Assembly: GCA_002254825.2 (NCBI GenBank) | Contig: NJEL02000046.1 | Span: 1 to 29,712 of the forward strand | Reading direction: 5' to 3' | DNA length: 29,712 nt | Origin: Methanosarcinales archaeon ex4572_44 | Lineage (GTDB): Archaea; Halobacteriota; Methanosarcinia; Methanosarcinales; EX4572-44 | In this document: positions 7,513-15,946 of the stretch, in pieces | Layout: the number at the start of each line of letters is the position of its first letter | Position numbering within the stretch: position 1 is the first letter of the stretch | Program-made: the position numbers and the translations under genes | The notes under the pieces: model-generated | The model's input: the letters and a program-made list of their open reading frames with translations, nothing else | What the model was told of the DNA's origin: nothing | Databases searched by the model: none

Positions 7513-8537
7513 ATCACCAGATTATCTCGTATCACGTCATCGCTCAATTTCAGCTCTTTTCCCCGCGCTATAATCCGCAGGTTGTCTACTTCGATCTTCT
7601 TGTGCAGTACGTAATCAAGCACTGGTAGTATGGATAGGGGATAGTAGTGAGAGATTCGTGATGCAAAATTCATCAGATATGCATCCAGTTTTGTCTCAAT
7701 CTCGGTCAGACTGGTACCCTCTTCACTGACAACGTCAGCTATAGAACTCCAGTATGAATATCCATCCAATGAATGGATTAGCTCAGAAAACGAGAGTCCT
7801 GCGAGTCTGATCAGATCAGATCCTTTAAATTCCAGACCGCCAGGAATGATTACGTCCTGAACTCCTTCGCGCTCAACCCCAGCCCTCTTCAATCTGAATA
7901 GCGTCTTCAAGTTTTTTATATCTATCTCGGTTTGAAGAAACTTCAAGAAAAGTTTCTCGCCAGGAGAGACGCCTATTGCATCGAGCAGTCTAGAATAATA
8001 CAGCTTATCAAGATCATCCTCTATTTTGTTCAGCATGCCTCCTTCATAATCCTTCAATACCTGGTAACATGGTCTATTTTGAAGGGAAGTTATTATAGCA
8101 TCCACACTCTCTAATTTCGCCATTGATTCAAGATCTGGATAGTGCAACCCACCTGCTGAGACCACGTAATCCAGTATCTCTTCCTCTGGTGCCCCATAGT
8201 ATTTGCCTCGGAGCACGGTCTTGATATTCCATATATCCCATCTGCGCATGTACTCTACTATCAGATAGTTGACCTGCCCACGAGAGATCTCGATGAGCTT
8301 CCTGTATGAAGCGCCAAGATTCCGGTTGAGAGCATGCTCAAGAAGGTCGATGGCTCTGAACCTTGCTGAAAGTTCATCAACATCTCTCTTGTACTCAGAC
8401 TCTTCTATGAACCGGATGATCTCCGGGAGTTCCATGTTCAAGAGCTTTGGATAGGTATCCTTAGGAATGAGCTTTTTCTTTCGCGCACGTACACGAGCAG
8501 TTATATATGCATAAGCTGGGGTTTTGAAGAGTCCCAT
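7509..8537 (-). CDS. atpC: A-type ATP synthase subunit C
   Basis: Funnel-shaped connector (V-ATPase d-like) between the central stalk and the membrane K ring. The 342 residues are near the usual 350. The N-terminus 'FKTPAYAYITARVRARKKKL' is typical, followed by repeated helical units: 'EYMRRWDIWNIKTVLRGKYYG' near 98-118 and 'EIDIKNLKTLFRLKRAGV' near 208-225, ending in 'KKIEVDNLRIIARGKEL'. It starts 7 nt after atpE and overlaps atpF by four bases. It is intact, in contrast to atpA and atpB just downstream. Confidence 0.93.
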   Translation of the reverse strand: MGLFKTPAYAYITARVRARKKKLIPKDTYPKLLNMELPEIIRFIEESEYKRDVDELSARFRAIDLLEHALNRNLGASYRKLIEISRGQVNYLIVEYMRRWDIWNIKTVLRGKYYGAPEEEILDYVVSAGGLHYPDLESMAKLESVDAIITSLQNRPCYQVLKDYEGGMLNKIEDDLDKLYYSRLLDAIGVSPGEKLFLKFLQTEIDIKNLKTLFRLKRAGVEREGVQDVIIPGGLEFKGSDLIRLAGLSFSELIHSLDGYSYWSSIADVVSEEGTSLTEIETKLDAYLMNFASRISHYYPLSILPVLDYVLHKKIEVDNLRIIARGKELKLSDDVIRDNLVM

Positions 8538-8544
8538 TCGATCT

Positions 8545-9096
8545 TCACCCTGATAGTATATCTGATATCTGTTTCAACGATCGCTCACTCAGGTCTTTCA
8601 GTAGCGTATCGTATGTATAGTCGTACTGCACCGATCCGTCACTGCTTTCGATGACAACACCGCCAATACACTGTATCTTTCCAGCGTACGGAGATCCAGA
8701 TATCTTCTCAACAATTGTCCTGTCTTTCTCGTTAGAGTAGATCTTTGAGCCAGGCTCAGCATGTTTTTTGAGAAGTGCGTCCAAGAATTTCTCATTCTTT
8801 TCAGAGGGCATACTGGCTATTCGCTCTGCCACATTATTCTGTACCTCTTCAAGCAAGCCCTGACGTGCGTTGAGCAGTGCTCGTTTCATTTGGAGGTGTG
8901 CACTCGAGACTTCCTGTTTCTTGAGCTGTTCAACCTCCATACGGACTGCTTCTTCTTTCTCCGCTCGAAGTTTTGCAGCGTCACTCTCTGCCTTTTCAAG
9001 AATCTCGTTTGCTTCTTTCTCTGCCTCCTGCAGTATTGCATCTGACTGTTCTTTTCCCTTCTTCAAGATCTCGTCTACAATCGGTTCGAGTCCCAT
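8545..9096 (-). CDS. atpE: A-type ATP synthase subunit E (peripheral stalk)
   Basis: Peripheral-stalk subunit that pairs with H to hold the A1 head against the membrane motor. The 183 residues are the normal length. Residues 1-100 are a long charged coiled coil (GKEQSDAILQEAEKEANEI, then EKEEAVRMEVEQLKKQE), and 105-183 form the globular head-binding end with the family's 'GKIQCIGGVVIESSDGSV' strand. Start ATG 9096 lies about 40 nt after atpK, with a G-rich stretch just upstream as the likely ribosome site. Confidence 0.92.
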   Translation of the reverse strand: MGLEPIVDEILKKGKEQSDAILQEAEKEANEILEKAESDAAKLRAEKEEAVRMEVEQLKKQEVSSAHLQMKRALLNARQGLLEEVQNNVAERIASMPSEKNEKFLDALLKKHAEPGSKIYSNEKDRTIVEKISGSPYAGKIQCIGGVVIESSDGSVQYDYTYDTLLKDLSERSLKQISDILSG

Positions 9097-9136
9097 AGGC
9101 CTGATCCCTGTAAAAGATTTTATTCGTGTTCTCTTC

Positions 9137-9364
9137 TTAGAACACGAAGAGCAGTATCAGTGAGACCACAAGTCCGAATATGACAATGGACTCTGGTATA
9201 ACGGTCATAAGCAAACCTTTACCGAAAAACCCAGGGTCCTCAGCCATGACACCAATAGCTGCAGAGCCAATGCTCTGTTCGCCTATTGCGGCACCAATAC
9301 CTGTCAATCCTACTGCTAGACCTGCACCAATTGCAATCAATCCTGCTGCTTCAGCTTCTACCAT
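9137..9364 (-). CDS. atpK: A-type ATP synthase subunit K (membrane rotor ring)
   Basis: Proteolipid forming the ion-translocating ring. The 75 residues make one hairpin of two membrane helices (about 7-37 and 48-75) joined by the polar loop MAEDPGFFGKG. Helix 2 carries the ion-binding Glu58 in VIPESIVIFG, and helix 1 has the Glu29-Gln30 pair in IGEQSIG, of the kind that in related rings takes part in Na+ coordination. Na+ versus H+ use cannot be decided from this alone. It is the single-hairpin form, not the duplicated form. It starts 6 nt after atpI. Confidence 0.94.
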   Translation of the reverse strand: MVEAEAAGLIAIGAGLAVGLTGIGAAIGEQSIGSAAIGVMAEDPGFFGKGLLMTVIPESIVIFGLVVSLILLFVF

Positions 9365-9370
9365 ATCTTT

Positions 9371-11332
9371 TCATTCCTCCGTATATTTGCGTATAAAGCC
9401 GAACGGATCATACTCTGTTCCGCCGCCTTCATAAAATTTAGTGAAAAATTCCACATACTGCAACCTTAACGAGTGCAGTCCTGGACCAATAATTCCAAGG
9501 AGCAGATTTATGGTGTGACCAATTATCAACACCAAGATGCCCACTGCAAAGAACACTCCACCCTGCGTAAAGAGCACATCCTTACAGATAGTATTAACAG
9601 CAAGTGCAATACCTGCCGATGAGAGTCCGATTGCAAGAATCCTCGCATAGGAGAAGACATTACTGAGCAGTGTTGGAATCTCCATTATCGCAATAGGCCC
9701 CTCTCCTTTGACCAATAGGATAAGCCCAACTATTACGAGCACGATACCACCTGCAAATATCGGATCCTGTGTGTTCATGGTGGCACTGCCCATTATTGCT
9801 GGCATAGCAGGCACAATTGCCATAATTCCACCGAATAGTATCAAGAGCCAGCACAGTTTTTCAAGCACAGCATGCTTAACTCCATGCTCAACACCGACAT
9901 TTCTGAATCCAATGAGCAAGCCAAGTGTTACATGAAGTATGCCTACCACAAATGTCATGGCAAGAAGCGGCTGTACTGCTGCGAATCGATGCACAGGAAG
10001 ATGAAGCATCCCAATATGTGGGCCATTGATGGCAAGAATGCCATACTCTTCCACCACACCATGGTGCACTATGTTAAACAATGGAAGTCCAAACACTTCG
10101 CCGTAAATTATGCCAAAGAAAATCGTTGAGAAGGCTGAATATAAAAGAATGATACAGAGCTCATGCAGCCCTCCAGATTTAACCTTTGACATTATAATCC
10201 ATGAAAGAAAGATGAGGAGCACACCATAACCAATGTCTCCAAGCATAAGCCCGTAAAACAGGGGAAATGTTATAAACAGTATCAAAGAAGGATCAATTTC
10301 TTTGTATTTTGGAGTTGAAAACGTATTCACGAGCAACTCGAAAGGTTTTGCTGCTTTTGGATTGCTGAGCGCGATTGGAACATGTTTCTCTTCTTCTTCA
10401 TCCACTTCGAGCTTGGAAACGTAGATTTTTCCGCCAGTACTTTCACTCAATCTTCTTCCGAGGTCATCGTATCTGTCAATGGGAATCCACCCTTCTGCAA
10501 CGAACGAATTCTCGCTCGTAGCAAATTTGAGGGGCGCTTCCGCTTTCTGTGTTTCTATCGTGAGATATTCCTCTGATGAAAGTATGAATTCAGCATATTC
10601 TGTCTTTATTCGTTCACGTTCAGATTCAAGTCCTGTTAGCCTTGTTGAAAGTTCTTCTTTCTTATTTTTAATACCATCAAGGAGCGACTGGGGACTGCCT
10701 TCAAGTTTTGGTGGTTTGAGTTCCACAAAAGTACTTTCATCCTGAAGTACCTTAGTTATTTCAGCTTCTTTTTCCACTGGCACTGCAAGAGCAATCGTCC
10801 CTCTGCCATCGAAACTGCCAGTGTATAATTCATATTGACTTGTCTCTGCTCGTATTGCATCTTCAATCGCGTTATCGATAAAGCCAACAAATACTCTTAT
10901 TGATTCATAGCCTGTATAATCTTCAAGTGAAAGCGGAAGTGTTGCAAGCGGTTTTATTGCATCTTCAAGATCCTGTTGTGTCTTAAGCTCAGTCTCTGCA
11001 ACTCGTATCGCATCCTGTCGACTCGAAACTTCTTCTTCGAGATGCGAGAGCTTTGATTCTATCACGGATGGAAGCTCTTTTGCTGAAACCCTGCCTTTAA
11101 TTGAGCTTTTCTCCGATAGACCAAGTTGATTGGCGATTGAACGCAGTGTCACCAGACGCTCAGACAGCTTTGATGCTATCGTGTGGGGCTTTCCTATCTT
11201 GAAACCACTCTCGCTCTCATCATAGTCAGCTATGTGAAAGAGGTTCATCCTGTGGAGTGTTTCTATAGTCTGTTCAAGCACGTCCTTTGTACCAACAACC
11301 ACTACCTTGGTCATTTTTTCAGGTTTAAGCAT
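9371..11332 (-). CDS. atpI: A-type ATP synthase subunit I (membrane stator)
   Basis: Equivalent of the V-ATPase a subunit: provides the ion half-channels against the K ring and anchors the peripheral stalks. The 653 residues are full length. Residues 1-340 are a soluble helical arm (KMTKVVVVGTKDVLEQTIETL start). The rest is membrane: about eight helices, including PLFYGLMLGDIGYGVLLIFL near 360-380, FFGIIYGEVFG, and the functional helix near 'SYARILAIGLSSAGIAL', which carries the conserved Arg, followed by GHTINLLLGIIGPGLHSLRL. The start ATG 11332 overlaps the atpH stop by eight bases. Confidence 0.95.
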   Translation of the reverse strand: MLKPEKMTKVVVVGTKDVLEQTIETLHRMNLFHIADYDESESGFKIGKPHTIASKLSERLVTLRSIANQLGLSEKSSIKGRVSAKELPSVIESKLSHLEEEVSSRQDAIRVAETELKTQQDLEDAIKPLATLPLSLEDYTGYESIRVFVGFIDNAIEDAIRAETSQYELYTGSFDGRGTIALAVPVEKEAEITKVLQDESTFVELKPPKLEGSPQSLLDGIKNKKEELSTRLTGLESERERIKTEYAEFILSSEEYLTIETQKAEAPLKFATSENSFVAEGWIPIDRYDDLGRRLSESTGGKIYVSKLEVDEEEEKHVPIALSNPKAAKPFELLVNTFSTPKYKEIDPSLILFITFPLFYGLMLGDIGYGVLLIFLSWIIMSKVKSGGLHELCIILLYSAFSTIFFGIIYGEVFGLPLFNIVHHGVVEEYGILAINGPHIGMLHLPVHRFAAVQPLLAMTFVVGILHVTLGLLIGFRNVGVEHGVKHAVLEKLCWLLILFGGIMAIVPAMPAIMGSATMNTQDPIFAGGIVLVIVGLILLVKGEGPIAIMEIPTLLSNVFSYARILAIGLSSAGIALAVNTICKDVLFTQGGVFFAVGILVLIIGHTINLLLGIIGPGLHSLRLQYVEFFTKFYEGGGTEYDPFGFIRKYTEE

Positions 11333-11654
11333 CTATAACTGCCCTCTCAAATTCTTTTACCAAGAAATCAGCCGCTTCATCCAGTTTATCAGATGATCGT
11401 GCTTTGAGCAATTCAGCCTCTTCTGTCCCCTTTGCCAGTATCTCTTCTCGTTCCTTCTCGATAGCTTCTTTGACACTCGCCCTCGTTTTCTCTATATATT
11501 CATCAGATTCATGTTCTGCTGTTTTTTTGATCACTCGTGCCTTCTCTTTTGCTTCCTGAACTTTTAGTTTCTTCTCGTCCAGGGCTTTGGAGACCAGCCC
11601 CTTCGCATCTTCCTCTGCTTTTTTTATCTGCGACAATATCTCAACCTTAGCCAT
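11325..11654 (-). CDS. atpH: A-type ATP synthase subunit H (peripheral stalk)
   Basis: First gene of the operon. About 109 residues, almost entirely one long charged helix ('KKAEEDAKGLVSKALDEKKL' onward), as expected of the H subunit that coils with subunit E. The frame extends eight codons upstream to a possible start at 11678, but ATG 11654 has a GAGGA about six bases before it and gives the standard MAKVEIL start. The 3' end overlaps atpI. A TATA-like element lies at about 11718-11725. Confidence 0.9.
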   Translation of the reverse strand: MAKVEILSQIKKAEEDAKGLVSKALDEKKLKVQEAKEKARVIKKTAEHESDEYIEKTRASVKEAIEKEREEILAKGTEEAELLKARSSDKLDEAADFLVKEFERAVIDA

Positions 11655-11717
11655 CCTAAATCCTCGGTACGATGTCAATTACATATCAGAATCCAACCCC
11701 TACAATACCACATCCAA

Positions 11718-11725
11718 TACATAAA
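11718..11725 (-). promoter_or_regulatory. Probable promoter of the ATP synthase operon
   Basis: On the minus strand the sequence GGTTTATGTATTGG is a good archaeal TATA box, placing the transcript start near 11693 and giving a leader of about 40 nt before atpH. A small inverted repeat CGGTT/AACCG (11731-11742) lies just upstream in the BRE region, and another, GGCGT/ACGCC, at 11746-11757. Either could be a regulator site; this is inference. Confidence 0.5.
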
Positions 11726-11904
11726 CCATTCGGTTTTAACCGAGGGGCGTGTACGCCTGCTATAGCCGTTCCAGAACGATCCTGACAAGAGCACTCTGGT
11801 CAAGTGCAATCGCTTGCACACTCAGACCCGCATGCACACATTGAAGTGTTTGATACATCTCTGCACGTCAGTTTTATATCGTACCAGATGCAAAGAGAGA
11901 TGTT

Positions 11905-12552
11905 GTGGACGCTTTTTATTTATTCTTCATACAGGCTTTCATTGCGGTCTTCATCATTGTTGATCCTGTTGCGAATATCATGGTCTTTCTCTCGCTGACC
12001 GAAGACAGGAGTGCAGGCGAAAGGAAGCTGATCTCTGGGAAGGCTGCTGTCTTTGGATGCATAGTTATACTTGGTTTTGCCATTTTCGGCAATTTTATTC
12101 TCTCTTTTTTCAATATCACGATAGATTCGCTTCGTGTGATCGGCGGGATTCTGATACTTGCAATTGCAATGGATATGCTATATGGTAGGCTGTCGAGAGA
12201 AGGATATACACCCGAAGAAGCGTTAGAATCTGGTGTACGCGAAGATATAGCGTTCTTTCCACTTGCCGTTCCAATGCTGGCAGGTCCTGGTGCCATAACG
12301 ACTGTTGTCATCCTGATGGAAGCTGCAGGCTCATTTGCATTTGACATTCTTGTTCTTGCCGCAATCATCCTAACTTTCTTCATAACCTGGATATTATTTG
12401 TAACATCTGAAAAAATCCACCATTTGCTCGGTGTTACAGGCCTCAGAGTAATCACGAGGATGATGGGGCTTATTCTCGGTGCAATAGCGGTCCAATTCAT
12501 AACAACAGGCCTCTGGAACATCTATCTATCACTCAGCGCGGGTGGTGTGTGA
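11905..12552 (+). CDS. MarC family integral membrane protein
   Basis: A 215-residue protein with six predicted membrane helices in the MarC/UPF0056 arrangement (two three-helix halves with a short cytoplasmic middle). Family marks are FIIVDPVANIMVFLSLTED at about 17-35, 'LRVIGGILILAIAMDMLYGR' near 76-95, and 'FPLAVPMLAGPGAITTVVIL' near 118-137. The family's substrate is not established. Start is GTG 11905. A TATA-like GTTTTATATC at about 11870-11879 would start the transcript only a few bases before it, so a nearly leaderless mRNA is likely. It stands alone, divergent from the ATP synthase operon. Confidence 0.9.
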   Translation: MDAFYLFFIQAFIAVFIIVDPVANIMVFLSLTEDRSAGERKLISGKAAVFGCIVILGFAIFGNFILSFFNITIDSLRVIGGILILAIAMDMLYGRLSREGYTPEEALESGVREDIAFFPLAVPMLAGPGAITTVVILMEAAGSFAFDILVLAAIILTFFITWILFVTSEKIHHLLGVTGLRVITRMMGLILGAIAVQFITTGLWNIYLSLSAGGV

Positions 12553-12750
12553 CGGCGAATATGTTAGGCCATAAGAGAATTGTGGATAGAGCCATCACTT
12601 GAAGAATTAGTGCATAAGGATAAGGTATATTTGACCGATCGAAAGCCACCTATGATGGGAACTTAGGCACTTGTGATGATAGTTAATTATTTATCTGGAA
12701 TCGTGGTGTTATGACTTGATAGCTTAATAATTTCATGGAGTTTTTTTTAG

Positions 12751-13137
12751 ATGAAGGAACAGACCGAAGTTAGGACATTGAAAGAGGGTCGTTATGCGAT
12801 GATTGATGATGCGCCATGTATAATAAAGAGCATCTCTCACTCAAAACCAGGCAAACATGGTTCGGCAAAAGCTCGTATAGAAGCCGTAGGAATCTTCGAC
12901 AACCAGAAGCGCTCCCTCATATCACCTGTCACAGCCAAGATCTACGTACCACTGGTTGAACGTAGAAACGGACAAGTTTTATCCATTGCAAATGGCGTGG
13001 CACAAATCATGGACCTTGTAGACTACTCCAATTTTGAGATGAAGATTCCTGACAACCTGATCGATAAGATAGAGGAAGGAAAAGAGGTTAACTACCTGAA
13101 GTCGATGGGCATGACCAAGTTTGACATACGAGTATAA
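12751..13137 (+). CDS. Translation factor aIF5A
   Basis: Archaeal homologue of eIF5A/EF-P, which binds the ribosomal E site and relieves stalling, notably at proline runs. The 128 residues are the normal length. The modification loop SKPGKHGSAK places the (deoxy)hypusine lysine at Lys35, and the C-terminal OB-fold strand 'SNFEMKIPDNLIDKIEEGKEV' is present. Start ATG 12751 follows a GGAG about 12 nt upstream and a T-run. A TATA-like TTATTTATC lies at about 12686-12694 in the 198-nt spacer after marC. The next gene, 29 nt downstream, is agmatinase-like, linking factor and polyamine precursor. Confidence 0.95.
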   Translation: MKEQTEVRTLKEGRYAMIDDAPCIIKSISHSKPGKHGSAKARIEAVGIFDNQKRSLISPVTAKIYVPLVERRNGQVLSIANGVAQIMDLVDYSNFEMKIPDNLIDKIEEGKEVNYLKSMGMTKFDIRV

Positions 13138-13166
13138 AAGAAACAGTGACATAAGACCCGAGACTC

Positions 13167-14009
13167 ATGCTCTTCGCAGATGCGGACTCTGCCTACAATG
13201 ACGCCGATTATGTGATCTTTGGCGCACCGTTCGACGGCACATCAAGCTTTCGAAGCGGAAGCGCCAGCGCCCCGCAAGCTATAAGAAACGAGTCCTACAA
13301 CTTCGAGACCTACAATCCCAACCTCGATGTAGATCTCACAGAGTTGAAGATCCATGATGCAGGAGACATAGAAGCTGGAGAGAAAATCTCCACCACGCTC
13401 TCAAGAGTCGCCTCTGCCACACGAAACTACGTGACAAGAAACAAAACACCCATCATGCTCGGCGGCGAGCACTCACTCACAATAGCTGCGGCACGAGAAT
13501 GCACACCCGAATGGATCATAATACTGGACGCACACCTCGACCTACGCGACGAATACGAAGGCGAGAAACACTCACACGCATGCACAACCCGCCGCCTATA
13601 CGAAGAAGTAACCAAAAACATCATAGAGATCGGAATCAGAAGCGGAACACGAGAAGAATACACATTTGTAAAAAGAAACAAGATCCACTGCTACAACGCA
13701 GATCAAATATTCAAAAACGGAATCAAAAGCGTGCTCAACAAAATAAAAGAGCATATCGGCGATGAGACGATCTACCTATCACTGGACATTGACGCAATCG
13801 ACCCATGCTATGCACCCGGCGTCGGAACACCAGAACCATTCGGAATGACACCAAGAGACACCCGCGAAATAATCTGGACACTCGCCCCCACATGCGTCGG
13901 GTTCGACGTGGTGGAGATCGTGCCAGACCTCGACATCAACACTGCATCCCTCGGAGCAAAACTGACACGCGAATTCATAGCCGCAAAAAGAAAGCACCAA
14001 CAAACATAA
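13167..14009 (+). CDS. speB: Agmatinase-like ureohydrolase
   Basis: Arginase/agmatinase fold enzyme with a binuclear Mn centre, probably hydrolysing agmatine to putrescine and urea. The 280 residues are normal length. Metal ligands are visible in GGEHS (His102), DAHLD (Asp121, His123, Asp125) and LDIDAIDP (Asp207, Asp209). The order and TPEPFGM segment (about 221-227) fit agmatinase rather than arginase, but substrate is not proved. In some archaea agmatine, rather than spermidine, feeds hypusine formation with help from an agmatinase-family enzyme, so its position directly after aIF5A suggests a hypusine role (inference). The 3' half is strongly A/C-rich on the coding strand. The ribosome site before ATG 13167 is weak. 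Confidence 0.88.
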   Translation: MLFADADSAYNDADYVIFGAPFDGTSSFRSGSASAPQAIRNESYNFETYNPNLDVDLTELKIHDAGDIEAGEKISTTLSRVASATRNYVTRNKTPIMLGGEHSLTIAAARECTPEWIIILDAHLDLRDEYEGEKHSHACTTRRLYEEVTKNIIEIGIRSGTREEYTFVKRNKIHCYNADQIFKNGIKSVLNKIKEHIGDETIYLSLDIDAIDPCYAPGVGTPEPFGMTPRDTREIIWTLAPTCVGFDVVEIVPDLDINTASLGAKLTREFIAAKRKHQQT

Positions 14010-14058
14010 TTATTTGAACAATCAGTTCATCCAGTATCATAACAGAAACCCGGCAATT

Positions 14059-15114
14059 TTATATGCTTAAATGCCTGAATTTTCTGAGTTTATAGATTTT
14101 TTGGGGTTTTTCGTTGTTTGATACAAATGGTGGTTTTTTTATCGTGTGTGTTTTGTGAGTCTCTGGGTCGAGTATTTGGAGGGTGTTTTTCTCGCTGCTC
14201 ACAACGATTGCAGTTTTTGCATCTTTTACTGCTGCTACTTTTTTTATGTTTTCCATATCTCTTTTGCTGATGGTTTTTTTTGTGCCGTCTCGCAGGTTTA
14301 TGGTTGTGACAGTTTTGCCTGTTTTTATGATCTGGAGGGTGTTCTTTTGCTCTTTTATTATGTCTCCTTTTTTTAATTCTGGTATTCGGAGTGCATAGGT
14401 TGTGCGGTAGATCTCTTTTCCGTCTTTTCTACCGACGAGTTTTGGTGATCGGGTGAGTGTTGTTCCGTCTTCTGCTGTTATTTTCTGGGTGATCTGTCTG
14501 GCTGCGTGGTTTGAGCCTATGTAGAAGTCTGTTCCTCTTTTGCGTTTTATTGTCTTGGTGATGAAGGCGGTGCTATCTCCCTTTTCGTGGATTTTTTCTA
14601 TGAGTTTATCTATTTTTTCAGTGTATTCTTCGATTTCTTCATCTGTTGGGATGTGGTTCTCTCCTCGCAGTTGTATTATTGCTTCGTAGTATCCTCCTGC
14701 AAGTCTGCTGCAGATGTTGCAGGTTTCACGCTGGATGCGTAGAACGAGTTCGTCGTTGTAAGTGATCTGGTTGTTGTATACGGTTGCGTCTGCGTGGATC
14801 TGCACGGTGCAGGTGGTGTTGCCAAGATTTTCAATTTTAAGTGTTACTTTAGGGTCTTCAGCGTCTTCGTGTATTTTGATATTTTTTTCTGCTATGTTGA
14901 TAATTATTTTGTTTAGATCTGTTTCTTTCTCGGGGTTGATCCATTTTTTTCCTGTGCGGTACGCCGTGCAAGCGGGGCAGACGTTGATTTTTATTGTTCT
15001 TGGGTGCTCTATGAGCGTGAGCGTTTCAGCGTAGCATTTTTCGCAGAGGCTTTGATGGAGTTCTTTGGCAGGTCTGCCGCATCTGGGACAGGAGAATTCG
15101 CGGTTCATCTGCAT
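14059..15114 (-). CDS. NMD3-like 60S/50S ribosome-maturation protein
   Basis: Archaeal homologue of eukaryotic NMD3, which binds the large ribosomal subunit. The 351 residues are typical of the archaeal form. The N-terminus has treble-clef zinc sites: Cys9-x2-Cys12, Cys24-x2-Cys27, Cys46-x2-Cys49 and a CNIC pair near 133-136, with RLAGGYYEAIIQLRG and GTDFYIGSNHAARQ as family segments. The C-terminal third is a beta-rich, Lys-rich domain with repeated TLQI strands. ATG 15114 follows a GAGGG about 14 nt upstream; ATG 15108 is an alternative. It begins 19 nt after the MBL-fold gene, suggesting one transcript with it and the AAA ATPase. Coding strand is extremely A/C-rich. Confidence 0.9.
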   Translation of the reverse strand: MQMNREFSCPRCGRPAKELHQSLCEKCYAETLTLIEHPRTIKINVCPACTAYRTGKKWINPEKETDLNKIIINIAEKNIKIHEDAEDPKVTLKIENLGNTTCTVQIHADATVYNNQITYNDELVLRIQRETCNICSRLAGGYYEAIIQLRGENHIPTDEEIEEYTEKIDKLIEKIHEKGDSTAFITKTIKRKRGTDFYIGSNHAARQITQKITAEDGTTLTRSPKLVGRKDGKEIYRTTYALRIPELKKGDIIKEQKNTLQIIKTGKTVTTINLRDGTKKTISKRDMENIKKVAAVKDAKTAIVVSSEKNTLQILDPETHKTHTIKKPPFVSNNEKPQKIYKLRKFRHLSI

Positions 15115-15133
15115 TCGCCCATTTACGCCCTCT

Positions 15134-15946
15134 TCACACTCTAATCTTCATCCCGTCGTATCCGAGTGGCCATCCCTCCTCGGATTCGTTCTGTAGCGAG
15201 TGGAGCTTGTCCAGGGTGTATTCGTCGTGGCGTTGGGTGCTGTTGTACAGGCTTGCCTTGTTGTGTGGTGGGTAGAGATGGCTTATGTGTGTGAATATCA
15301 CGCTCTTTGCATCTGTTCTCCGTGTCATTTCAAGCGCTTCTTCTGCATTCATGTGCTTTATGAGTCTGATCTCTGGTGGTGCGATGGCATCTGCAATCAA
15401 GAGGTCTGCACCCATCATTACATCAATACTCTCAACTGGGATATCGAGTCGAGTGTCACCTGTGATAGCTACTTTTTTGCCGTTTTTCTCTATCACCATG
15501 CCTGCACAGTCCTTGAGCCGTGGATGTGAAACCTCAAATAGTGTGAAGGTTGCACCGATTAATTCGAATGGCTCGTGAAATCTGACGTCGCATCGTTTCG
15601 GCTGTAGGAAGTGGAGATAGCTCAAGATGTAGTCAAGCGTCGTTGTGACGCCGTATACCGGGACGTGTTTCTGTATCCTGTGAAATTCCACAAAACCTGC
15701 GTAATGATCGTAGTGGCTATGTGTCCAGATGCACCCATCAACGTGCGTAATTCCCTCACGGATCAACTGGTATCTGAGATCTGGTCCTGTGTCAACGAGG
15801 ATTCTGCCCCTGTTCGTCTCAACCAGCACCGCGGACCTGAGTCTCTTGCTATGACCGCCGTTCAACGCATCCTGGCAGGTGGGACAGCTGCAATCTATCT
15901 TGGGCGTGCCTGTTGCATCCCCTGTGCCAAGCAATGTGATCTTCAT
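15134..15946 (-). CDS. MBL-fold metal-dependent hydrolase, PhnP-like
   Basis: A 270-residue metallo-beta-lactamase-fold hydrolase. The metal site is clear: THSHYDHYAG with His76, His78, Asp80 and His81, then SHPRLKDC and AITGDTR further on. The N-terminus GTGDATGTP followed by CSCPTC (Cys19, Cys21, Cys24) resembles PhnP-type phosphodiesterases, which carry an extra structural zinc site. The exact substrate (cyclic phosphate or other nucleotide phosphodiester) cannot be read from sequence. Its ATG sits inside an ATGA overlap with the stop of the AAA ATPase, a sign of coupled translation. It is followed closely by NMD3, so an RNA-related role is plausible but inferred. Confidence 0.87.
   Translation of the reverse strand: MKITLLGTGDATGTPKIDCSCPTCQDALNGGHSKRLRSAVLVETNRGRILVDTGPDLRYQLIREGITHVDGCIWTHSHYDHYAGFVEFHRIQKHVPVYGVTTTLDYILSYLHFLQPKRCDVRFHEPFELIGATFTLFEVSHPRLKDCAGMVIEKNGKKVAITGDTRLDIPVESIDVMMGADLLIADAIAPPEIRLIKHMNAEEALEMTRRTDAKSVIFTHISHLYPPHNKASLYNSTQRHDEYTLDKLHSLQNESEEGWPLGYDGMKIRV

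Noticed and set aside
11916..12521. 201-codon minus-strand open frame
   Set aside because: Antisense to the MarC gene, with Ile/Thr/Met-rich composition typical of a shadow of a hydrophobic gene.
12553..12750. Short protein-like stretch (about 12568-12666) in the marC-aIF5A spacer
   Set aside because: About 32 codons with no start, no ribosome site and no recognised family; treated as spacer containing the aIF5A promoter.
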